DNA of 64,000 nt from Cladorrhinum sp. PSN259. Its lineage: Eukaryota; Ascomycota; Sordariomycetes; Sordariales; Podosporaceae. Shown here in pieces: positions 10,026-22,702 of this stretch (position 1 is the first letter of the stretch; the number at the start of each line of letters is the position of its first letter). The stretch spans positions 367,694-431,693 of the forward strand of contig MU867063.1 of the NCBI GenBank assembly GCA_033725935.1, written 5' to 3'. The translations under genes and the position numbers were made by a program. The notes beneath the pieces were generated by a model that worked only from the letters and a program-made list of their open reading frames with translations, was not told where the DNA came from and did not search any database.

Positions 10026-13000
10026 CTAACAATTCGCGAGACGGGCGAGGCGGGATCCCAGACGGCGTCTAGGGACGTAGACGATTACTTCGTCCTCTGG
10101 CTCATCTCCTGCTGTCTCTGTGTCATCTGGGGTCGGGGTCGGGGTCGGGGTCGGTGGTTGTGTATCGAAGGGGACGCCCTCCTCATTCTCGATTTGCCTT
10201 GGGGACCGTGTGCTCTCTCCAGGGAACGGTGCACTCTCTGCAAGGGGCGTTGTAGTCTTGCTCAAAGGCGGTGTAGGCGTGCGATACTCGCCCTCCTCCT
10301 TCCCCTCAGCCGAAGCAGTGACAAACCCACTGGGAGTCGTGTAGTACTGACCAGGAGACGGGCAAGGAGTCTCGTCGGCGCTAGGACGGATCCTTCTCTT
10401 GAAGGGTGGTGTCTCTGGACGAACGAGGGGGCGGGGGCCGCGGAACTTGGCCCTGTAAGGCTTATACCGACTTGGAGACGGGGTTCTGGGCGGAGGTTGG
10501 GGTTGCTCCTTCTTGGCCACCGATGAAGGGAAGCACGATCTCTGGAAGATGACGGGGGAGGGTAGAAGAATATACGAAATCCCGCCGCTTGAGAGGAAGT
10601 GGTCGCCATGACCACCGGTTGACTTCGCGGTGGCAGGCTCAACAGCTTCTGAGAGATTGACCGGGGCTGGGTCGTTTCTTTGCTTCCCGGCGGATGGTGA
10701 CATGCGGGAGGAGGCGGGGAAAGAAGACTTACTGCCGGGATTAACTTCACCGGACGAGACGCCGCCAACTTGACCTCTCATGTTCTGCCATCCCGTGCTG
10801 CTGCTATTGTTAGAAAGTCGAGGAGGGCCGGTGACAAAGGCATTGCGGATGGGTGACTGCTGCTGAGATTGGTGACGAGTCGTTCCTCTTGCGATCGGGT
10901 AGTTCTCATCTGCCGAGGGCGCATTCTGCGGGGCCGAGAGCTCTGCTTGGGATTTCTTCCACCAGGTAGGGAGACCGTGGAAAAGACCAAGCGAGTATTG
11001 AGTCGCCTTGTCCATCGGCATCTCGTGTTTGTACTTGCATCCTTGCTGGGTGAAGGCGCAGACGCCCTCGTGAACCCACTTATCGCAGTAGACCTTGGTT
11101 CTCTTTGGATGGATAACGGCGCCAGCGGATCCGTTGGGCGAGGTAACGGACATTGGCGACGCGCTACCGTATGGTGCCTGTTGCGGTGGGAAGGAAAGGA
11201 GCGAGTCAATATATGTCTTGTATAGGAGCGGTTATTGATGGTGTTCATATTGAGGAATGAAGGGAAGGGAGACGATAGTGATCTTGATATATGAATTGGA
11301 GACATACCTGAATAGCATCACCGTTCCGACCACGCTGGGGAGTCTGCAAACATCAGTTAGCCAATTGTCATGGTGACACAAAGGTAAAACTTACCGACAG
11401 AATCAACCGCTGAGTGTTGGTGTTTCTTCCATCAGGGCCCAAACCAACGGGAACCGGGAGTTCGACGAGGTTGGGATTGTCGGTCTCGATTGCAGGAATG
11501 CCCTGCAAAGAGAAAGGCAGCAGATCCACGGGGATCAGCCGGGTTCTGGCGCCGTTGGGACGAACAAAGCAGTATCCGACCGCATCGTCGGGAACCACAA
11601 TGCCCACCCGCCGGACACCAGCCTGCTGCCCCCGGGGAGTTGTTGGAATTTGCCCACAACCCCCGGCCGACGGGGCGAATCCACCCGCGAACCCTAGACC
11701 ACCATGCGGCGACGACGGCGGCACCCGAGCGAAGCCAACAAACCCGCCACCACCGGGGAAGCCTGTGCTAGGGCTTGGTTGGGCAGGGCCAGAGGCACCA
11801 TGCCCGCCCAGGGCAGCCGACCCCAGGGCACCAGAGGGGAGATCGGCGGCGGCTGTTTGAAGAGCGTCAGTAATTGGGTCAAACAAAGGAACAATGAGGA
11901 GATGAGTGAGATGAGTTTTGAGCTCGGTGTGTATGGTCAAGGTAGGTTGGAGGCAATGTGGTCCGTGCGCAAGAAAAGGGGCAAGTAAACAAAGGAAGGG
12001 ACTTGTGTTGCACGACTGGCAGACACAAGAACAAGGGCAAAAGACTTACCGATCGGGGAGCCGGTTGGAAGCACCGACGAGCGAGGCTCCTTTGGCCGCC
12101 AGGTGGCAGCCGCCATCGGGCGCGACGCGGTGTTGAACCGCGCCGGCAGACGGGCGAACGGAGCGACACCCGCGGCACCCAGCTGACCACCGCGTCGGAC
12201 GCGGTTGGCGTCATCGCTGGCGCCCGAGTCGTCGCCCGAGCCGCGGCGGACGGGGAGCTCGTACTTGCCGGACTTGCCGGCGTCCACACCACCGGGGGCG
12301 GGCAGAGAGGACAACATTGTGGTGGCGCCTGTGCATGGGTTAGAAATGCACTAAGGCATGACATCTCGGAGCACTTACTTGGTGCTGTTGTCGAGGGAGA
12401 GGAGGCGGCTTGTTGATGGTTGTTGTCTGTTGATAGAGATGTTAGACAGTTGAGCTGAGTGGAACAGGGCAATGACCAGATGAGATCTTGGTAGTTAGAC
12501 ATCAACATGGTTGTGGTTATATCAAGCAATCAAGCCAAGTTGAAGCAAACCAGTGGCCAAGATAATGAACAGGCCTCTATGTGACTTCAGCCAACAGACA
12601 CTGGCAATCAAGTTGGACAACAATGAAAGACAGTGCATGCATATGCAGTCTGCAACTTGCAGCAAGACATCAGAAACATGACATGCAGTGAAGCAGCCCA
12701 GACAACCGGGTTTCAAAGCCGTGGAAAACCCAGCAGCGGCTGAGACAAGAAGAAAAAGAAAAAGAAAAAGAAAAAGAAAACTCATTTTACAACTTCCCTA
12801 ACTGCAAAGACTCGCAAATAGCAGGGCAAAGGAGAGATATCTTGCAAAACGGTTACAATAAACTATTGAAAATAACTTACTGGGAGAAGAAGATGACGGC
12901 CAACCCGGACGAGGCGAAGAACTTGAGGAGGCCGGGGGAGAGACCGAATGCACCGGCGGCGGAAAAAGAGGGAGCGGGTGAAGAATGTTGTAAGCTATGA

Positions 13001-15783
13001 AATCCACAATGTTAGCTTCCTTTTTCAGAAAGATAAAGACTATGTTATAACATACCGTGACGAGGAGAAGCAAAAGCCGAGGATTGAATATCTTGACCTG
13101 CTTAACCACCAATATATTAGCCAAGTCCAGCCAAATAGCAAAACAGAAGCTGCAAAAAATAAATGCCCCATGGGACGTGAAAACTGAGCGTGCCGCGCGC
13201 GAAGTCGACCGCACCCGACGAGAAGAACAACTTGTCAGATGCGCATTCGACCTCGTCGGACTCGGGGATGTCCCAGCCGGACGCGAAAGATCAGCTCGTC
13301 GGGAACGATCATGATCGTCTCAGATGCGAAGGGATCGCGCCAGACGCGAGAATCATCTCGCCAGGCTCGAAGCTGAAACGACCCCCGACGCGAAGTAAAT
13401 CGAACTCTTCATCTCCCAAATTCTCGCGTCCGACCAGCTATCCCCGTGAAAAAACGACGAGCCAGACGCAATCACAGTAGCTGTGCAAGTCGTAACTCAT
13501 GATATGCCAACCAAAGGTCAAAAGACGTGTAACAAGTGATGACGAAACTGGCGGCGCCCTTCGAACGACGTTGTTCTTCTGCTTCCATGGAGCTGCATGC
13601 GGCAACAGATCCAAATCCAATCACTCGCTGTGACCCCCAAAGTCTTTGCTGCAGTCGCAAATACCCCCTTTTTCTCATCGATGCTGCGGTCGCCACCACG
13701 CCAACTGCGATCACCAACGCTCACAATTTTTTTTTCCTTCATTTCTCCGAGATAAAGAAAACAAAACAGGCGTAGAACCGAAAGAAAAGAAAAGAAAAGA
13801 AATAAACTTACCAGTCAATGACCCCAAAGAAAAAGGCAAAGACCTTCCCAAGCTCTCGTAGCTGCTGCTGTTGCTGCTTCTGCTATCGCTATCGCTATCG
13901 TTGTTACTGTTATTGTCGTTGTTTTTGTTATCCTGGCTGCCTCTGCTATCACTGATGCTACTGGGTGCTGCTTCTTCTTCTTCTTCTTCTTCTTCTGCTG
14001 TTGTAGTCTCTGCTGTTGCTGTAGCTGTTGCGGAAGTCGTCGTCTTTTCTTCTTCAGCCTGAGAAAGAAAAGAGGAAAAAAAGAAATCGCTGCCAGCTCC
14101 TGGAACAAAATAAGTACCCGGAGAAGTAGAAGCGGGTCTGGTATCTGTTGTAGCTATTGTCGTCCTCGCGGGTACCGTAAAGCGGGTCCGGAAGGGCACG
14201 GAATGTGTGTTACTACTTGTTGTTGTTGATTCAGGGGCGGGTCCGGACATGAAATCGGGTACCGTGAGTGGCCGGGAGCTTGAGAAAGACGGAGGAGGAG
14301 AAGTGGGGGTTTGATTGGGAAGGTAGGAAACAGTTTCGATGGTAGTATCACGGGTGGTGGGAGAGTCGGGAACAGACTCGCAGGTTGCGGGTCTCCGAGT
14401 GGCCGCCCGAATTGAAGAGGATTGGCTGAGACTTGACGAGGGCTCACGATGAAAGACGTTTGATGGTTCTAGGGTTTTATCGTATTAGTGACGGGTTGAT
14501 TTAGTTCACGACAGAAGCAAGCTGGAGAGCGACGGAGAAGGCAGAGCGACTCTTTGCTGCCGAGCGTGGGGCGATGGTGATCTCCGCAGAACTTTGTGCA
14601 AACACGACTCCAAGATGCTCAAAGAGAGACTGACAGCAATAGAAATCTTCAACTTACCGACTATACCCTCGAAACCACACGGCTCAAGGCCTTCCAAACC
14701 AACCGCAGAAGCAGCAGCACTGTCCAGGTGTTCCTTGCCAACATCGAACGAGTCTTTTTGACTCTGATCAACACTCTCCTCCTCAAGCTTCAACGTCGAG
14801 AGCAAACAACAAAACTCTTGCAAAGATGCGAGATCAACAATCGATGATGACAACGATGCGCCCGATTTCGACGAGTGAGACAGCACAGGCGAGGAGGGGG
14901 ACGGGTTGAGAATAGCCCCAGTGGTGCTGTGTTCAAGCTGAGAAACGGAACACTCTGCAGAAGAAGTAGACGATGACTCTATAGCCTTGGCGACAGTCGC
15001 GTTAAGCTCAACAGCAATATCTAAATCGTTATCGGTGTCTGCCATGGTTGAGAGAGCACGAGGGTTAACACAAGCCTCTATAGACTTATACTAATGCGGC
15101 AAATGCTAGCGGGATAGAGAGCTAAACAGGAGAGGAGAGAGAGAGAGAGAGCATTTACCTTGACCACACTCGGGTTCCAACACGAACTTATTCTCCAAGA
15201 TTGTTGTAGTAGCAGTAGCAATACTAGTAGTGCGAGGAACAGGAACGTAAGCGTGCGACAGTGACTTCTTCCTGACGACACTATCCTCCTCCTCCTTTGA
15301 GACCAGATGATAAAGATTTGAACCCTCCTGTGGTTCAGAACCAACAATTCCGCTGTCGGTACTATTGGTCAACTTTCCGTTGTTGTTATTGTTGTTGTTG
15401 TTGCTGTGTTGCGTCGTATAGTCTTGTTCCCAAGACTCTGATTCCGAACAATCCTCAACACCACCACCAGTATTATCAACCAAAGAGTGATTTGTGTGGG
15501 ATGAACAAGAAAACACCTTGTGACTGGGGTTTTCCACTCCTCCTTCTTTTTTACCATTCACGTTTATACCTATGTCCACCGACTGCTTTCTCACCGCTGT
15601 TCCCAACTCCCTGAAAAGCCGGTGACAGTTCAAGGTTGTCGATGATGCAGCCGTGTCAGAAGAAATAGTATCCAAGAAAGAAGAACGATCAGGAGTAACA
15701 CTGTTCGTATGAGCAATTCTGCTGTTGCTGCCTTGCCGGTCCACATTCATCATGGCCGTGCATCTGCCCGTTCCGGAAGACAT
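10026..15783 (-). CDS. CCCH zinc-finger protein with long Ser/Pro-rich N-terminus
   Basis: Nine exons join in phase: 15783-15159, 15038-14658, 14468-13812, 12994-12881, 12426-12379, 12328-12050, 11852-11395, 11343-11308, 11177-10026; total 1249 residues. The part from 12328 down is the most secure. It contains a conserved-looking block (VGIVVPDDAVGYCFVRPNG, LIPVDLLPF) and then, at about residue 897, a CCCH finger C-x8-C-x6-C-x3-H (CDKWVHEGVC...CKYKH), followed by a disordered Ser/Pro/Thr tail with a PTPTPTPT repeat. CCCH fingers usually bind RNA; the target is unknown. The first three exons are Ser/Asn/Glu-rich without domains. A second possible start at 15045 (CAACCATGGCAG, good context) would give 1043 residues. 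The 817-base intron 12995-13811 is unusually long, so a separate upstream gene or an internal promoter remains possible. Confidence 0.7.
10129..10155. repeat. (GGGGTC)n repeat inside the CCCH gene
   Basis: Four hexamer units that encode Pro-Thr dipeptides on the minus strand near the protein C-terminus. Confidence 0.85.
12747..12780. repeat. (GAAAAA)n microsatellite in an intron
   Basis: About five hexamer units within the intron between exons 4 and 5 of the CCCH gene model. Confidence 0.85.
13971..13996. repeat. (CTT)n trinucleotide repeat in exon
   Basis: Encodes a run of eight Glu on the minus strand in exon 3 of the CCCH gene model. Confidence 0.85.
15380..15403. repeat. (GTT)n trinucleotide repeat in exon
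   Basis: Encodes a run of Asn on the minus strand in exon 1 of the CCCH gene model. Confidence 0.8.
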
Positions 15784-15939
15784 ATCCGGTGCTTACGTGG
15801 TTGCAATAGATGTCAAAAAAAGAAAACAGAGTGTGATGGAGTATAATAAAAGCCAACAAGAACCAAGGATTTCTTTTCCTGCAAGCGGTGGAGAGATTGA
15901 ACAGGTGGTAACGTTGTTGGCGGTGTATGTATGTTGTAT

Positions 15940-15968
15940 GGATGTATGTATGTATGTATGTATGTATG
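15940..15968. repeat. (TATG)n microsatellite
   Basis: About seven units in the probable promoter or 5' leader of the CCCH gene. Confidence 0.85.
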
Positions 15969-16710
15969 TCGTTGTTGTTTTCGTTGTTGACAGAACTGTG
16001 AGAACAAAGTAAAGTCCACAGAGTGCAAACGGAGAAATGTCGCACGCCCTCCTCTCACTCGGGAACCTGCGTGAAGGGTGTTTTACTTATACAGACCGCA
16101 CTCCCCCCCTTGTTCCTGTTGCCTCAAGCAAGAGCAACAAGAGAAGCAACGGCTGGCGATGTTACTCTTCTGTTCCAGAGGATAATAAAGGAGGATAAAA
16201 GTAGAAAAGCGCGTGTGTCCTTGGTAAGCCTCTGACGAACCTCCGACGTGCAACGGCACACCAAAGCTTGCTGCCCTTGTGTAAGGTTCCCTGGCAGTGT
16301 GTGTGTGTCCAGAAGGCGACCAAAATAAGGCTGTCACCGTCTGAATTTAGATGGAACCATGTATGTCCTAGTTAGGCAGAATGGGTAGTTGCTGCTGTGC
16401 GCGTATGTGTTGTACACTTTCTCCCTTTTTTTTTTTCTTTCCTCTCGACCTAAAATTTGTCTGTCCACTCAGATATTTAGAAAAACTCTCTGCTTAATTA
16501 CGACGAGCAATACGGAAAATGGCAAAAAAAGGAACACAGATGTAACTTCACACACCTTTAAAATTCCAAAATACTGAAAGAGCGCATCGGGGGCCAGCCA
16601 GCCCCCTTTTGTACTCCCTCTCGTCTGCCTCCTGTTGCTCCTTCGCTCATCATTTGGCAAATTCTACCCCTTAACAAACCTAGATAACCAGTCAAACCAA
16701 GGTAGTAGAG

Positions 16711-16746
<36 letters not shown>
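16711..16746. repeat. (TCA)12 microsatellite
   Basis: Perfect trinucleotide tract in non-coding sequence. Confidence 0.95.
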
Positions 16747-17823
16747 AGAAACAAAAAATAAATAAATAAAAACAGCAAACACTCACCCTCTCCGAAATAA
16801 GGTTCCCTGCATAACAACTTTCCCTACCCTTATCGGGTACGTGCGTCTCACAGTTTGTGTCCAACCCACAGCCACATACATCCCAGTCACCCCGTAAACA
16901 AACAAACCCGCGCTGGCTGAGTTGTCACATCCTCCTCCCCCCGTTGCCACCAAGTTTGGAGATGGCGCATTGAGCTCGGACCGTGTGTTATGTGTGTGTT
17001 GTGTTCTGTGACCATCACAAGCCACGAGTGACCTCAACTGAGTGACATGCCATGTAACAGCGATATGGATAACACACCTTGGACAGAGCAGCCTGGTTCG
17101 GATTACCCTTCATCCCTATAACTGTCCCAAAAGCCTGTCTGACTCCAATCGCAGTCACAACCCACAATTGGCTCCTAAACCAAACCCCAAGAAAAAACAA
17201 GAGAAACATCTTTATACATAAGGTACATTAAATGCTTCTTGATTCGCCTTTATCGTGAATATGTGCGTGAGAAACCACAAACACTAAAAGCTATGATAAT
17301 TCATGGATAGAATAGATACCCCATGAACATACAGATATCCCAACCAGGCAAAAGCAACTTCTTAATCCACTCTTTCCCCTTTCGTGGCCCGTCCCCTGCA
17401 TTCCCTTTCATCCCTCCTCCTCCTCCAATTTTTCTCTAATACTCCCCTCTCGTCCACTTGCTCGACGCCCTTTCATCTCTTCCTTTCAAATCCCATTTCA
17501 AAAAGAAGACTCCACGCTCCCCCCTCCTTTCCACTCATCGTTCCACCCACCACCAAACTTGAAATCCGTAGCTCTAAAAACTCAATGCTCCGGGTCTAAT
17601 AAACCAACAAACTCCAATTTTGATTTCCATTCTCACCTCCCAAAATCCCCAACTCCCCCCTTCAAGGCAAATCATCCCACACCGCCCAAACTCTCTATGC
17701 ATTATTGTTTAGCCACTCGCAAGATAAAAAATCTTTTGATCAAAGTGGAAAAGAGCTCCGATGATATCATCAAGCATTCCTCTCCCATCCCCTGCTGGCT
17801 CCTGCGGCACCACTTCCACCACC

Positions 17824-20800
17824 TCAGTTAGTCAAACTCCTCAACTTCCCCGCATACCTGTACCACAGCGCACTCGTCTGCTCAGGCTTTAAATTATGCC
17901 GATTTCTGTGCAACGCATCCAGTGCCAGCCTCAAGTTCAAAATATTGTTCATCTCCGGGCACTCCCAGAACGGAGGATGCGAGAATGAACAGCAGTAACA
18001 GAACTCTGGTTCATGGCCAACACTTTGCGGCGGCGGCGCTGGAGCTGCCGGCCGAATCGCCATTACTGGCTCTGATTGCTGCTCGAAATGTATTGAGGGA
18101 CTGCCGGATGGGACCCTACCTCGATCACCGACGATGCCTGCGATGCCTGATCCGTTCTGGTATCCATTGACGTGCCCACCTGCTGTTGCTGTTGGGGTTC
18201 CAACTCGAGCTGGCCCAACGCCTGACGTCCCGTTCTGCTGGGTGTGCTTTGTACTGACGCTGCCTGTTGCTGTCGACGACTGGGTGCCGCTGCTCTTGAG
18301 CGAGACTTCGACCCGGGGTTTCCGCTGCGGTTGCTGGAGATCAGATGGGGCGACTGTCGGGATCCCGGCGGGGTGTGAGTTGCTCCGGCTGTCTTGTTTG
18401 GGGTCTGGGTGGACGATGTCACCTTGCTGGAATTCCTGGGGGTCTGTTTGTGTGATAGTTTGTGTGAGTTGATCTTGTTTGACTTCCTAGGAGTTGTAAC
18501 AGAAGGAGAAATCCGCTTCCCAACCTTGCTGGGGGTAGCCGGAGAGCCGGCCACCTTGCGGTTGGAGCGAGAAACAGCAGCTGACTTGGCCTGCTTGCGA
18601 ATGTTAGAAGACAAAGTAGAGTTCGTACCTGTCGCCATTTCCTCATCGCTCGATTCGCGGCCGCTCTTATCGCTGCCGACGAAATCGGCGTCAAAACCAT
18701 GGTCGCTTTCACCAGCACCTCCCTCCTGGGCCTCGTCGGCTTCTAGCCTGTAGTTGGCCGCCTGTAAGGACAAATTAGCATAACTGCACAAATCGATAAC
18801 GTGCCGTGGACTTACCCCGCGTCGACGTCCACCACGACCGAGAATCTCGGCCTCTTTCTCAGCCTCCAGGCGAGCAATCTCCTCGCGCTGCTGCAGAGTT
18901 GAGTTCCACCAGTCCAGGTTCATTGTCTTCTCCGACGTCTCCAATTCTTCGGCAAGTCCTCCTTCATCGTTGGCCCAAACTCTGGCCATGGCAAATGCAG
19001 ATTCGGCAGATTTCTCTTGATTGGTCTTGGTCTCTTCTTCCGCAGACCGGTCCAGAAGCCTATCGACTGAAGCTGAGTCGTATTTAATGGCATCTTTCTT
19101 TTTCCCCTCGCCGAACAATGCCTCGGCACCGTGCTTCAAAACAGACTCGACATCATTGGGAGCATCGTCCTGGTTATCCATTGTCTCGATCAGCAAATGA
19201 TCAAGAGCCAACTTCTTCCGGCCAATTTGTAGAATTTTCTCCTCGGCAGATTCCACAGTCATGATCTGGAAACATAAAACTTTCTTCGTTTGGCCGATAC
19301 GGTGTGCCCTCGAGAGAGCCTGGATATCTTGGTGGGGGTTCCAGTCTGGGTCGAGGATGATGACTGTGTCAGCAGTAGCAAGGTTGATGCCAACACCGCC
19401 GGCGCGGGTGGAGAGAAGCATGCAAAAGATGTCCGAGTTGGGGGCGTTGAATGCATCAATCTTCTTCTGCTTCTCCATGCTGGACTGCTTTCCGTCTAGG
19501 CGCTCGTGCCGAAGATTAAGGCCCGTCAGAAAGTCCTCGAGAACCGTCAGTTGATCGAGAAACTGACTGAAAATGAGAACTCGGTGTCCTCGCTCCTTCA
19601 ATTTGGGGAGCATGATTTCAAGAAGCATCAACTTTGACGAGGCATCAATCAGATTACGCCGAGTGAGCTCGGGGTCCAAATTCCTGTCCTCAATTGCTTG
19701 ACTGTATATGAAGGGATGGCACAAGCATTTGCGCAGTTGCATCAAAATATTGCTCAGCGAGCCTCTCTCACTAGACTTGAGTTTCGCACTTGAGAAAATC
19801 GAGCGAATTAGCTGCGGGTTGCGCTCCATGATGGACTTGCATAGCTTCTCCTGCAAGACCGACATCGAAACTGGCACAATAATCTGGGCCATTGAGGGCA
19901 GGAAGTGAAGAACACCCGCCTTGGTACGGCGCAGGAAGTAGGGCCGTATGATCTCATGTAGTTGGGGCAGGTTCTCTGACGTGATATCGGCAAACTTCTC
20001 GTCCAACTCCTCTGCCTTCTTCTCGGGGTCAATGAACTGCAACAAATTGAAGAGCTCCCGCTTGTTGTTTTGTAGAGGTGTACCGGTGAGAAGGAGTTTG
20101 AATGGAATGTTCAAGACATGAAGCGCCTTGTAGAGACCATTCTCATCGTTCTTCAGGGCCTGCGCTTCATCAACTATGAGACCAGCCCACTTAACGGAAC
20201 TGAACCTCGATTTTGTTTCTGTGTCTTTGGCTGAATCGTACGACATGATGACCACATGGGCCTTCATATCCCTGGACTTGTTGGGAAACAGCTCATAGTT
20301 TATGGCGAGGTTTTGTGATACTCGGCCACCGTAATAGGCCACCACGCGAAGATCTGGCGCCCACTTTTTGATTTCGCGTCGCCAGTTGGCACATGTCGCA
20401 TTAGGCACGACGATCAAAAATGGCCATATGCGGGGGTTGTCCTGGATCATACTCGAGAGGAGTGCAACCACTTGGACCGTCTTCCCGAGACCCATTTCGT
20501 CCGCCAGAATAACGCTTCGATCGTGACGGAAGTTATACAACATCCAGTCAACTCCATCGACCTGGTACTCCATGAGCTTACCTCGCTGCAGACCTTTAGG
20601 CTGGCCCTTGAGCTTGATTTGCGAGGTAAAATCAAGCTTACGGAATGCGTCCACCCTCTCCCTCATAACCTTGTGTGGTTCGTATTTGAAGTGCTTCCCA
20701 TTGAGGTACTCACGATACGCCTCCTGGTATGCGTCCCATGCGGGCGACCCTGAATCCGGAGGGGTGTCCCACACCACGTCGTCGTAACCAAGTCCTTCGA

Positions 20801-22702
20801 ATTTGACAAAGAATCGGACGACGTGATAAATCCTAGCCATGTCGTCATCAAACTTGTCCTGGCGAGACTTGGCCTTGTATCTCTGCTGCGCCTCTTGGGT
20901 TCTCGGAGCGTATTGAACATCTAGAATGATGTCCGGAGTAACCCAAGTGTTGGAGATGGCTTCTTTCTCATCCCAGCGGAGGAGCGAGTCGGACTTGACT
21001 TCACTGTCGGGCTCATTCTCGAGACCCTCGCCCAGGGTGCGCTTGAGAAAGGAATTGCGCATATTGTGCTTGACTATGCCATAAACCCAGGGACCGGGGA
21101 GCCATTGGCAGTGGTTATAGGATTTGCCTTGCCATTTCACGAGATATTCTAACTGATCCTCGGTCAAATCAGCGAGGACTTGCCCTTGGCGGTAGTTCTT
21201 GCGGTCGACTGGCCGCCAGGCGACCAACTTGTCGGGTTTATCGTCCTCAGTCTCACGGCACTCCTTGCATCGCCAGTCAACTTGGTATTCTTGGAGCCGA
21301 TGCTTCCGGAGATTGGTCGGGTCGTCGAGGACTGGATCCCTAGTCTTATTCGGGTGTGGTAAATGCTCATAGTGCCAGCCCCGATGGCACTTAGCGCATC
21401 GGAACAGGACATTATTTGGATTGTCGATCAGCTTCCGGTCAACTTCGACGACAGGATCAACGCCGCCGTTCTCGAGACGCAGCTTTTCCTCCTGCTTTGG
21501 CGTCGTCTTCTGGGAGAACGGTTTGCAAGATGGATTCTTTGAATAACAAACCTGACAAAGGTCGTGGCTTGGGGCCCGGTGGTCCTTCTTTTTGTAATGT
21601 CCAATGCAGAAGCGACATTGCATGACAAAAGAATTGGGGGCGACCTTGGTGACGATCTGATCGCGGGTACTGCGGTTGCCAAGGCAGATCTTGTGGTACA
21701 TGACCGAGCATCCTTGACAAGGGACCAAGCTGCCTTTGTTGCGGTCATCCTCATAGCCACAGCTGTCACAGCAATATCGATGAGCTTCCTTGAACTCATA
21801 CGAGTCAGAAGCTTGGAAGACTTCTTTGACGCTGGCAACCTTGGGCGCCGCTGGTTTAGTTTCGACGAAGTCAAACTCTTCGTTGTCGTCATCGTCCGCA
21901 TATGAGTCCTTCATCTTTTTTATGTTCTTGTTTGACCGCCCAGAGCGGCGCGGTGGCTCAAATTCCACCTCAGAGTCCTCATCACGACCACGTGCGGTGG
22001 TTTTCAAAGAAGCCTTGACTCTTCTGGTACCTCTTCTCGGCCGCCCTTTACTTACAACATCCGAAGTGATCCTAAACACATCGTCATCAGTGAGCTGGAG
22101 GGGGTCGCGTTCCTGGTAACTTCGAGCCTGTATTGCTGCAGCTCGCATAGGCCGGCGTCGAGAAGAGTGGTGCTCGCTTTCACTAGAGGCAAGGGAACTA
22201 GCTTTGGTGTTACGGCCACGGGTACGAGGGATGTCATCGTCAGAATCCTCATCGTATTGATAAGTCTTCTTTCCCCGCTTTCGCTTCTTGGTGTTTTCTT
22301 GCTCTGCAAACGATTCATCTTCCTAAAAGCCATGAGTCAGCAAAGTGAACAAGAAAAGGTAAAATGAAATGAACCCGAGGCAAATGAAGAATAAAGAAGC
22401 GAGAGAAACCGAACTGCGATCGCTTGTTCGCAAACTGGTGCTATTGTAAGTGGTAGTATCATTCTTACGGAATCACTCTTGTTCACCCCCTCGTGATCCG
22501 AGTAGTCGCCGTCGTTCTCGTCATCCTTAACAATGGAAAGATCTTCTGAGCCAAAGCTGCCATCGTCGGGGACCTCATGTTGAGGAGAAGCAACGTTCTC
22601 CATGCCAAGCGACTCATTATCGTCCTTGGGAGCTGGCGGAGAGGAAGATGAATTGCCACCTCTCGCCCATGCAAACGGATCGGAATCTGCTTGAAGAGGC
22701 AT
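17824..22702 (-). CDS. Mi-2/CHD-type (Mit1-like) chromatin remodelling ATPase
   Basis: Exons 22702-22469, 22322-18816 and 18761 onward. Read straight through, exon 3 stops at 18063 (1479 residues). I favour an extra 50-base intron (18128-18079) that shifts into the frame ending at 17824. Domains: acidic N-terminus; PHD-like cysteine cluster at about 262-318 (CDSCGYEDD...CQGCSVMYHKIC) and a further CxxC set; two chromodomain-like segments (about 455-510, 560-620: LEYLVKWQGKSYNHCQW, FFVKFEGLGYDDVVW); SNF2 helicase from about 650 with motif I ADEMGLGKT (685-693), DEAQ, LLTGTPLQNN, and the C lobe with GGVGINLATAD and SRAHRIGQ. The family slides nucleosomes; in fission yeast Mit1 acts in the SHREC silencing complex. 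The proposed C-terminal exon adds a zinc-knuckle-like CYCC...H...C segment. Whether this is the Mit1 orthologue is inferred from the PHD plus chromodomain arrangement. Confidence 0.92.
18762..18815 (-). other. 54-base intron of length 3n without stop codon
   Basis: GTAAGT donor, TTGTCCTTACAG acceptor and a GCTAAT branch-like site, inside the CHD gene. Its length is divisible by three and it has no in-frame stop, so retention would insert 18 residues and keep frame. Confidence 0.7.

Larger units (their letters stand above)
15784..17823. other. Spacer upstream of CCCH gene, 3' of CHD gene
   Basis: No supported gene. It contains a (TATG)n tetranucleotide tract at about 15940-15968 and a (TCA)12 trinucleotide tract at 16711-16746, plus pyrimidine-rich stretches. 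The first part is presumably the promoter and leader of the CCCH gene; the last part the 3' region of the chromatin remodeller. Confidence 0.55.
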
